From positions 12,487 through 43,188 of the forward strand of contig DBTZ01000036.1 of assembly GCA_002307315.1 (NCBI GenBank): a DNA stretch of 30,702 nucleotides, written 5' to 3'. The stretch is from Alphaproteobacteria bacterium UBA1303. Its GTDB lineage: Bacteria > Pseudomonadota > Alphaproteobacteria > Micropepsales > Micropepsaceae. The notes under the pieces are model-generated. The model was not told where the DNA came from. It saw only the letters and a program-made list of their open reading frames with translations, and searched no databases. Of the stretch, positions 25,207 through 30,702 are shown one piece after another (the stretch's first letter is position 1; each line of letters begins with the position of its first letter). A program made the position numbers and the translations under genes.

Positions 25207-26292
25207 CTATAGACGGTCGGGTTTTTCTTGTCGCAGGATTTGTTGGAGTTGTTTAACCGCTTCGGCTTTGTCGGCGCGGCAGATCAGCGTCGCGTCGGCG
25301 GTATGAACGATAATAAGATCGTCGCAACCGACGGCTGCGATCAGATGGTCGGGCTCGTCCGACGCCACCAGCGTGCGGTGGCAGTCGATCAGGGCGTGGC
25401 TGGCGGCGGCAAGGCGATTGTCGTTCTCGTCCTTATCGCAGGTAACGGCAAAGGCGTTCCACGAACCGACATCAAGCCAATCGAGCGGCAGCGGAACCGC
25501 CAGCACCTGAAAGGCATCATTCGTCGACGCCGGTTCCATCACGGCGTAATCGATGCTAATTTTGTCGATCTTGGGATAAACCTCGGCAAGCACCTCGTCT
25601 CTGCGGGGCGTGTCGTAGGCTTCGGCGATTCGTTCCACCGCATCGCAAATCTTGGGCTGAAATCGGCGGAGACATTGCAGCAGTGTCGCGGCCTTCCAGA
25701 CGAACATACCGCTATTCCATAGATACGTCCCTGAGCCAGCGGCGAAAAACGATTGGGCGATGTCGGCCGCGGGCTTTTCGCAGAAGCGCGCCACCGTTAA
25801 GGCGCCTTCTGTCGCTGCTCCAAGTTCGAGATAGCCATATGCCGTCGATGGCGCGTTCGGTACCACGCCGAACGTGACCAGGGCGTTCGGGCGGTTCTCG
25901 GCCAGGCAATAGCCTTCCTCTAGCTTCTCTCTGAACTGCGCCGCCGGTTCGATCAAATGATCGGCGGTGGCAATGGCCATGACGGCATCCGGGTCGCGGC
26001 GGTAAAGTACCGCGGCGCAAAACCCAAGCGCCGCCGTGGTATCGCGCCCGGTGGGCTCGCCAAGAAATTGATTTTTGGGAAGATCAAGTGCGCTACAGAT
26101 CTGTTCGCAAAAGGACGAACCGGCGCAGACCAAAAGGCGTTCGGCGGCCACCGCCGGCCGCAAACGGTCGCCGGCAACCTGCAGCAGCGAACGGCCGCGC
26201 ACCAACGGCAAAAGCTGTTTCGGACGTTTGGACCGGCTCCAGGGCCACAATCTGGTGCCCGACCCGCCGGCCAGGATAATCGCATACCGCAT
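25207..26292 (-). CDS. manC: Mannose-1-phosphate guanylyltransferase (GDP-mannose pyrophosphorylase), monofunctional
   Basis: Makes GDP-mannose from mannose-1-phosphate and GTP. The nucleotide-binding signature MRYAIILAGGSGTRLWPWSR-SKRPKQLLPL opens the protein, followed by GEPTGRDTTAALGF, IATADHLI (metal-binding Asp region), VARFCEKP, YLWNSGMFVWKA, ISIDYAVMEPA and LDVGSWNA, all in family order. The 361 residues match the short form without the C-terminal phosphomannose isomerase domain of bifunctional enzymes. I start at ATG 26292 with GGAG seven bases upstream. It follows the nucleotidyltransferase by 38 bases. Its product is the substrate of the epimerase encoded at 28378. Confidence 0.93.
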   Translation of the reverse strand: MRYAIILAGGSGTRLWPWSRSKRPKQLLPLVRGRSLLQVAGDRLRPAVAAERLLVCAGSSFCEQICSALDLPKNQFLGEPTGRDTTAALGFCAAVLYRRDPDAVMAIATADHLIEPAAQFREKLEEGYCLAENRPNALVTFGVVPNAPSTAYGYLELGAATEGALTVARFCEKPAADIAQSFFAAGSGTYLWNSGMFVWKAATLLQCLRRFQPKICDAVERIAEAYDTPRRDEVLAEVYPKIDKISIDYAVMEPASTNDAFQVLAVPLPLDWLDVGSWNAFAVTCDKDENDNRLAAASHALIDCHRTLVASDEPDHLIAAVGCDDLIIVHTADATLICRADKAEAVKQLQQILRQEKPDRL

Positions 26293-26330
26293 TCGTAGGC
26301 TCCGAATATAAAGTTTCGCAGTGAGATTAT

Positions 26331-27143
26331 TTAAAAGCCCCGCAAGTCCGTACTCGAACGCCGCGGCAGTCCGGGCGCCGGGGCGCGGCTGAGCACGACA
26401 TATTCGATACCGTTGACGGCGCAATATTCGCGCTTGCCACCCTTATCGCCGTCGTCGTTGACGACATACATGTCCGGCTTCAGGCGTTTGATTTCGGGAT
26501 CTGCGTCCAGCCATCCTTCGCCGCTGGAGATCAGCGCCTGCTTGACGTACCTGATCGCACCCGCCATGTAGCGGCGCTCTTGCTCGGGCAACAGCGGATG
26601 GCCTTCGCCCTTGAGCAGCCGGATGTTGGCGTCGTGACCGACGATGACGTAAAGATCGCCAAGTTCTGAGGCTTCCTCGAAAAAGCGGACATGGCCGGAA
26701 TGGAACCAGTCGTAACAGCCGGTCACCACCACCTTCTTGTTTTGCGAGGAAACGACCGGCGGTGCGGGAAACCCGCTCATGTCGTCGTCGGCGATAATCC
26801 GATAGGCGATGCCGCGCGCTTCGCAAAAGCGGCGATTGGTGTCGCTTCGATCCGACTTTCGCTCCGCCCAAATGTCGGCTTTGCACCCGGCAGGTATCCC
26901 GGCAGGTATGGTTTCGCCGTCGAAGACGACGGTCTCCGACACAAACCGCGTCGATTCCAAAAGATAGCGTCGCTCGGCAAGCGGAAAGCGGGGCGGTTTC
27001 CCGGCCGCCTTTTCCACCGCTTCGTCCGGCCACAGCAAAACGGTCAACCTGCCGAGCTTTGCGGCTTCTTCGAGAAAGCGCATGTCCAGCGATCCGAGGT
27101 TATCGAAACCGCCCGATACGACGACCGAGGACAAAGCCTTCAT
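26331..27143 (-). CDS. Two-domain cytidylyltransferase-like nucleotidyltransferase (second domain catalytic)
   Basis: A 270-residue protein made of two related nucleotidyltransferase domains. Residues 1-125 begin VVSGGFDNLGSLDMRFLEEA, where the HxGH motif is lost. Residues about 138-270 begin VVVTGCYDWFHSGHVRFFEE with an intact HSGH and end in RSSTDLR, equivalent to the ISSTxIR motif. ERRYLLES and ERRYMAGA, and NRRFCEARGIAYRII and KREYCAVNGIEYVVL, show the internal duplication. The family (RfaE C-terminal, TagD, FAD synthetases) joins a nucleotide to a phosphorylated alcohol or sugar. ATG 27143 overlaps the kinase stop (ATGA), so it probably uses the kinase product. Which nucleotide and sugar are used is unknown; a role in making a nucleotide-activated L-fucose or L-galactose is a guess. 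Confidence 0.78.
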   Translation of the reverse strand: MKALSSVVVSGGFDNLGSLDMRFLEEAAKLGRLTVLLWPDEAVEKAAGKPPRFPLAERRYLLESTRFVSETVVFDGETIPAGIPAGCKADIWAERKSDRSDTNRRFCEARGIAYRIIADDDMSGFPAPPVVSSQNKKVVVTGCYDWFHSGHVRFFEEASELGDLYVIVGHDANIRLLKGEGHPLLPEQERRYMAGAIRYVKQALISSGEGWLDADPEIKRLKPDMYVVNDDGDKGGKREYCAVNGIEYVVLSRAPAPGLPRRSSTDLRGF

Positions 27144-27943
27144 GGTTGCACTCTGACGGTAACATGCAGCGCTCCGGGTACGGGAGCCTCGGACGCGACG
27201 ATCAGGTAGCCGCCGCCGCAACCCGAATACATCGCCCCGGGATAATCGGCTTGATAGGCGCCCAGCAGTGCCATCAGATCGTTGCCGATCAGGGGGTGAC
27301 GGACGACGTGCGGCAGCAGGGTTGCCCAGCAGCGCATGTTGAGGTTCAAAGCTTCGCCCAGTGCGGTCACGTCGCGCCGGACGATGGCATCGAAGCAATC
27401 GATGCCGCTCCGGCCGAGTTTCGAAACCCACTCCGGCTCCAAATTCTTGATGCCGAGCGGACTGTAGCCATGCGGCCGCGGCGCTACCGGAACAAGATTC
27501 AATACCGTCCCGAGCCAGCGGGCAACCTCTGGGTCGTTGCAGGATTCGATATGCGACGGAAACAAGCCGCCGTCGACGGCATAGTCGTAATCCAACCGGT
27601 TCACGCCGGGATAGACCAAGCCGATCATGTCCTGCGAGCCGCTGGGCTCGGGCTTGCCCTCGTTTTCCGCCGCGTACAGCTCGCGGGCCAACGCATCGGG
27701 CGAGCGCTCGGGAAGATGGCCGTTCCAAATTTTGGCCGCCACCGTCCGCGTACTGCCGGCCAAGCCGGAGCGCTCCATGGGGTAAAAGTCAGGTTCGATC
27801 TGCACCACGACCATCGAGCCGGGCGGCGTCGGATTGTGTTGCGATACGAACGGCTGGTCGATCCAGCCGCCGGCAAGCTGCAGCCGGTTTGGAATCGATC
27901 CGATCAACGCGCGAACGGACGAAGCCGTTTCTTGTCCGGCCAT
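27140..27943 (-). CDS. GHMP-type sugar kinase (galactokinase/fucokinase-like)
   Basis: A 267-residue protein with the GHMP-kinase pattern: motif 1 region IGSIPNRLQLAGGWIDQPFV (about 15-34), glycine-rich ATP loop RSGLAGSTRTVA (about 59-70, a variant of PxxxGLSSSA), and motif 3 MYSGCGGGYLIVAS near the C-terminus. It is short for the family (usually 300-390), with the middle region compressed, so an unusual substrate or structure is possible. I start at ATG 27943 behind GGGGGAAG. The downstream nucleotidyltransferase overlaps by four bases (ATGA), suggesting sugar, then sugar-1-phosphate, then nucleotide-sugar. Neighbouring FucP and a GH29 relic point to L-fucose or L-galactose as substrate, which is inference. 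Confidence 0.72.
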   Translation of the reverse strand: MAGQETASSVRALIGSIPNRLQLAGGWIDQPFVSQHNPTPPGSMVVVQIEPDFYPMERSGLAGSTRTVAAKIWNGHLPERSPDALARELYAAENEGKPEPSGSQDMIGLVYPGVNRLDYDYAVDGGLFPSHIESCNDPEVARWLGTVLNLVPVAPRPHGYSPLGIKNLEPEWVSKLGRSGIDCFDAIVRRDVTALGEALNLNMRCWATLLPHVVRHPLIGNDLMALLGAYQADYPGAMYSGCGGGYLIVASEAPVPGALHVTVRVQP

Positions 27944-27987
27944 TGTTCTTCCCCCATGCATTATCCGATACCCATTTCAGTTTCCAT

Positions 27988-28261
27988 TCACACGCGGTCT
28001 CTTCCGTCCGTGCGCAGGTTATGTTCGTAGTGGCTGTCATACATCCCGCGCGCGTACCAATCGCCGTCTTCCGGCACGCATTGCGCCGACCAATGGGCCC
28101 AGATGCCGAACTTTGCATCTCGAAACCACGCCGACGTATGGTATCCGGACACCAGGAACTGCCAGTTCGGCTCGAACCGAACCTGCCGGCCTTTCCAAGG
28201 ATCCTGTGGCACACCCGCCGAAGGCAAGCGCTGCGGCCGCAAACGTCCGTCGTGTCAACAT
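27988..28261 (-). pseudogene. GH29 alpha-L-fucosidase, N-terminal relic
   Basis: Starts well: ATG 28261 behind GAGGAG with 7-base spacing, then an export signal MLTRRTFAAAALAFGGCA (Arg-Arg followed by a hydrophobic stretch). Around 28200-28215 the frame shifts, and the other frame continues with PQDPWKGRQVRFEPNWQFLV, then SAWFRDAKFGIWAHWSAQCV and PEDGDWYARGMY, the well-conserved N-terminal strand of GH29 fucosidases (WFRDAKFGIWAHW, PExGDWYARxMY). The frame ends at 27988. Only about 85 of roughly 450-500 residues survive; the catalytic nucleophile region is missing. It lies between the epimerase and kinase genes. The enzyme would have removed terminal L-fucose outside the cytoplasm. Confidence 0.85.
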
Positions 28262-28280
28262 GATAGGGCTCCTCCGAGAA

Positions 28281-28367
28281 CCCCCGCATGCCGTATCCGG
28301 CGGTGCGGGGGATAGGATGCGTGAAGGGGAGTTCCGGTCTTCTGCGCCGGATTTAATCTCCCCTCAC
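28281..28367 (-). terminator. Two strong hairpins between the epimerase gene and the fucosidase relic
   Basis: CCCCCGCA pairs with TGCGGGGG around an inner GCCG/CGGC stem (28281-28311). A second structure pairs GTGAAGGGGAG with CTCCCCTCAC, with an inner TCCGG/CCGGA stem (28321-28367). They lie 11 bases beyond the epimerase stop. With no T-run they may attenuate, stabilise or process the transcript rather than end it. Confidence 0.5.
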
Positions 28368-28377
28368 GTCCGCGGGA

Positions 28378-29463
28378 TCAGCCGATGCCCACGCGCATGC
28401 CCGCCTTGCGGCGATTGTACTGTTCTTTGATCCACTCGTAGGTTTTAACCAACCCGTCGTCGAGCGAGGTGGACGGCTCCCATTCCAGCACCTGCTTGAT
28501 AAAGGTGTTGTCGGAATTGCGTCCGGCCACGCCCATCGGCGCATCGAGGTCGTAGTGGCGCGTCAGCGGTTTGTTCAGCCGGGCCGCCTGCTCGACCTTG
28601 GTCAGCAGATCGTTGATGGAAACCAATTCGTCGGAGCCGAGATTGATCGGCGTGGCAATAAGCTTATCGCAATGGGTGATCTTATCGATGCCCTGCACGC
28701 AGTCGTCGATATACATGAAGCTGCGGGTGCGGGTGCCGTCGCCCCACAAAGTAATGTTATTATCGCCGGTATCGAGAGATTCGATGACTTTGCGGCACAG
28801 CGCGGCCGGCGCCTTCTCGCGTCCGCCGTCCCAAGTGCCGTTCGGGCCGTAAACGTTATGGAAGCGGGCGATAAACGTTTTCATGCCGCGCTCGGCCCAG
28901 TATTCCTGGCAGAACATCTCGCTCATCAGCTTTTCCCAGCCGTAGCCGCGTTCGGCCATAGCCGGATAGGCATCGGTTTCCTTTAAGGCGCGAACATTCG
29001 GATCCTGCTGTAGATCGGTGTTGTAGGCGCAGGCCGAACTCGAGAAGAAATACCGTTTCGCACCCGCGCGATAGGCGGCCTCGACCATATGCGTATTGAT
29101 CAGAATCGAGCGCAGGCACTCGATGCGGAAACGCTCGATAAAACCCATACCGCCCATATCGGCGGCCAGATTGTAGACCTCGACGGCGCCTTCGCAGACG
29201 CGCCGACAGTTGGTCTCATTGCTTACGTCAAGACAGAGGCTTTCCACCCCCGGAACCGGCAGATACCATTCGTACAGCGGCTTCTTGTCGACCGCACGGA
29301 TGTTCTTGAAGCCTTTGTTGCGAAAATACTGGACCAAGTTTCCGGCAATAAACCCGCCGGCGCCGGTAATGACGATCAAATCGTTCGGCTTGGTCGGTTC
29401 GTCGGTCTCGACGACTCGCGTTACGCTTTGCTTCATCGATTCGTAAAGGGGTTTCTGCGACAT
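28378..29463 (-). CDS. GDP-mannose 3,5-epimerase-like short-chain dehydrogenase/epimerase
   Basis: Closely follows the GME family, which converts GDP-D-mannose to GDP-L-galactose (and GDP-L-gulose); in plants this feeds ascorbate synthesis. Seen: NAD-binding VITGAGGFIAGNL (G34xxG), YNLAADMGGMGFIE, SSSACAYN with a Cys at 145 matching the GME catalytic cysteine, YGWEK (Tyr174, Lys178), RFHNVYGPNGTWDGGREKAP, LWGDGTRTRSFMYIDDCV, NLGSDELVSIND and GRNSDNTFIKQVLEWEPS. The 361 residues match GME. I start at ATG 29463 (a GAGGA lies about 12 bases upstream), dropping a longer unsupported extension. ManC, two genes downstream, would provide its substrate. Other 4,6- or C4-epimerases lack the GGREKAPAA stretch, so GME is the best call, though substrate is unproven. 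Confidence 0.85.
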   Translation of the reverse strand: MSQKPLYESMKQSVTRVVETDEPTKPNDLIVITGAGGFIAGNLVQYFRNKGFKNIRAVDKKPLYEWYLPVPGVESLCLDVSNETNCRRVCEGAVEVYNLAADMGGMGFIERFRIECLRSILINTHMVEAAYRAGAKRYFFSSSACAYNTDLQQDPNVRALKETDAYPAMAERGYGWEKLMSEMFCQEYWAERGMKTFIARFHNVYGPNGTWDGGREKAPAALCRKVIESLDTGDNNITLWGDGTRTRSFMYIDDCVQGIDKITHCDKLIATPINLGSDELVSINDLLTKVEQAARLNKPLTRHYDLDAPMGVAGRNSDNTFIKQVLEWEPSTSLDDGLVKTYEWIKEQYNRRKAGMRVGIG

Positions 29464-29586
29464 GGCAATTTTCGTCCTCAATGCTGAAAGGTGGCGTACT
29501 TTATCCCCAATTTTCTTGGGTGGTATATCTATTTTTGGTCCTTGCATGGACATTCTCGTCTTATCGGCGGCAATGGCGGGGCCGTA

Positions 29587-30474
29587 TCAGCGGACGCTGC
29601 GAAATTCCGACGGCCATACGCCTACGATACGATGAAATTGGCGCGAAAAGTGGAACGCATCGTTAAAGCCGACAATTGCCGCAACGTTCTTCACGAGGCT
29701 GCCGGGTTGCTGGAGTTCCGCTATCGCTCGGTTGATTTTCAGGCGAATGAGAAACTGATATGGGCTCTGGCGGTCGTAACGGCGAAACAGTCTGCATATG
29801 TAGGATTCGTCGAGACGGCATTCTTCGGCAATCTGCGTCAGCGTCTTCAAACGCAGATAATTACTGGAAATATGCGATCGACATTGCTGATAGAGCAGAA
29901 ATCTTCTGGAGTTCGTCTCTTCCGAAGGCGTCGACGCCGCCGCGATCTTCAGCGCGATGCACTCCAGCAACTTTGTGCATAAACCTCCGCCGTCCGCCCG
30001 CGTCTCAAGGCCGCTCGAGATCAGTTCGTCAAAAAACGGTACTAGGCAGTCGCACGGGAACACCCGCATCACGTGGCCGTGTTGCAGCCCGCCATTTTTT
30101 AGCAGCGCGGCGGCGCGGGTTCCGGCAAAATCGACAAAATACTTGACCAGCGGTTCGTGTGGATCCGTGCCGATGTCGTGGGGGTTGTTGTGGCCGTACG
30201 AAAATACGTCCCCCGGCCTTAGCGTATATTTCTGCTCGTCGAGCTTCAGTTGACCCTGACCGCGTGCGACGTATTCGATGCAATAGTAACCGAAAGACTC
30301 GCGATGGATTGCATAATCCGGCGCGCATTGTTCGATCCCCGCGCACACGACCGTCAGCGACTTTCTGCACGGCGGATTGAGGTCGAGACAAAACCGTCGT
30401 GCCTCGGCGACGCGGTTCGAGAAAAATTCCGGCATATGCCGATAATTCGAGGACCCGTGCGCACGTGCCTTCAT
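29587..30474 (-). CDS. AraC/XylS-family transcriptional regulator
   Basis: A 295-residue regulator. The N-terminal half is a cupin-like sensor domain (YYCIEYVARGQGQLKLDEQK, TLRPGDVFSYGHNNPHDIGT). The C-terminal 100 residues hold two helix-turn-helix units: LTQIAEECRLDESYICRLFR followed by KNVAAIVGFNDAFHFSRQFH and RIVGVWPSEFR, the conserved AraC signature. Such proteins commonly sense a sugar and control nearby uptake and hydrolase genes, so it probably regulates this locus. ATG 30474 has GGGTGAT upstream; ATG 30435 is an alternative. It is 123 bases upstream of the epimerase start, in the same direction. Confidence 0.92.
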   Translation of the reverse strand: MKARAHGSSNYRHMPEFFSNRVAEARRFCLDLNPPCRKSLTVVCAGIEQCAPDYAIHRESFGYYCIEYVARGQGQLKLDEQKYTLRPGDVFSYGHNNPHDIGTDPHEPLVKYFVDFAGTRAAALLKNGGLQHGHVMRVFPCDCLVPFFDELISSGLETRADGGGLCTKLLECIALKIAAASTPSEETNSRRFLLYQQCRSHISSNYLRLKTLTQIAEECRLDESYICRLFRRYDRQSPYQFLIRLKINRAIAELQQPGSLVKNVAAIVGFNDAFHFSRQFHRIVGVWPSEFRSVR

Positions 30475-30584
30475 GGCATATCACCCGAAGCCATTATCCG
30501 CCGCCGAACGCCGGTGACCGCACGACGGAATTCCCGTGTCCGTAAAATGCGACCGTGCAACAAAAGATCAAAACAATCATCCTT

Positions 30585-30702
30585 TCAATTTAAACTATTT
30601 TCCGGGGGTCCGAAATACGAATAGGGCAAATCCTTGTCGTGGATGACGATCTTCTGAACGACGGCCGGGTCTATCATAATTAGTCGGCCGTGAAGAATTC
30701 CC
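30585..30702 (-). CDS. C-terminal fragment of an unidentified protein (5' part beyond window)
   Basis: A minus-strand frame is open from the window edge to TGA at 30585-30587, giving 38 residues that include LHGRLIMIDPAVVQKIVIHD and DLPYSYFGPPENSLN. The composition is protein-like, and it lies 110 bases upstream of the AraC gene on the same strand. I do not recognise the family. It could also be a chance open frame. Confidence 0.35.
   Translation of the reverse strand, partial: GILHGRLIMIDPAVVQKIVIHDKDLPYSYFGPPENSLN

Overview
The window reads as a chromosomal segment of an alphaproteobacterium, probably of Rhodospirillales type. The reasons are the linked block rho ... mnmE ... mnmG-rsmG-parA-parB with canonical parS sites, moderately high GC with alphaproteobacterial codon use, and dispersed palindromic intergenic repeats like those common in alphaproteobacteria. 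The par genes and two perfect parS sites suggest that it lies near the replication origin, but I saw no origin itself.

Layout. 1-4873: the 3' end of rho and its terminator, a quinone oxidoreductase and a thioredoxin-fold DUF255 protein on the minus strand, then mnmE. 4874-7357: a roughly 2.5 kb accessory islet between mnmE and mnmG, two genes that usually sit close together in this group. It holds a frameshifted small gene, a 36-codon micro-ORF inside structured RNA-like sequence, an IS1595-type transposase scrap abutting a DUF6471 gene, and a coupled pair of a one-helix membrane protein and an ImmA/IrrE-type zinc peptidase. 7358-11629: parS, mnmG, rsmG (with a second parS inside it), parA and parB, overlapping head to tail. 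11604-20408: mostly minus-strand housekeeping genes (hisH-hisA, lepA, pheS-pheT, rpmI-rplT), with one plus-strand exported protein that carries a tandem repeat. 20684-22582: mscL and a large polytopic membrane protein.

22622-30702 is the most distinctive part, a minus-strand carbohydrate locus. Intact genes encode an AraC-type regulator, a GDP-mannose 3,5-epimerase-like enzyme, a GHMP-type sugar kinase translationally coupled to a two-domain nucleotidyltransferase, a mannose-1-phosphate guanylyltransferase and a FucP-type sugar/H+ symporter. Between and after them lie the wrecks of two glycoside hydrolases: an N-terminal piece of a GH29 alpha-L-fucosidase, and a GH2 beta-galactosidase-like gene broken by a stop, a frameshift and large deletions. 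The simplest reading is a former fucose- or galactose-rich glycan utilisation locus that lost its hydrolases but kept uptake, sugar activation, GDP-sugar synthesis and regulation. L-fucose and L-galactose differ only at C6. ManC followed by the epimerase would give GDP-L-galactose, and the kinase and nucleotidyltransferase could activate the imported sugar. That pathway is inference.

Two copies of a dispersed repeat (about 13029-13195 and 23731-23935) share a conserved small hairpin followed by a second hairpin of different sequence. One copy sits exactly at the broken end of the GH2 relic. No tRNA, rRNA or CRISPR array was seen.
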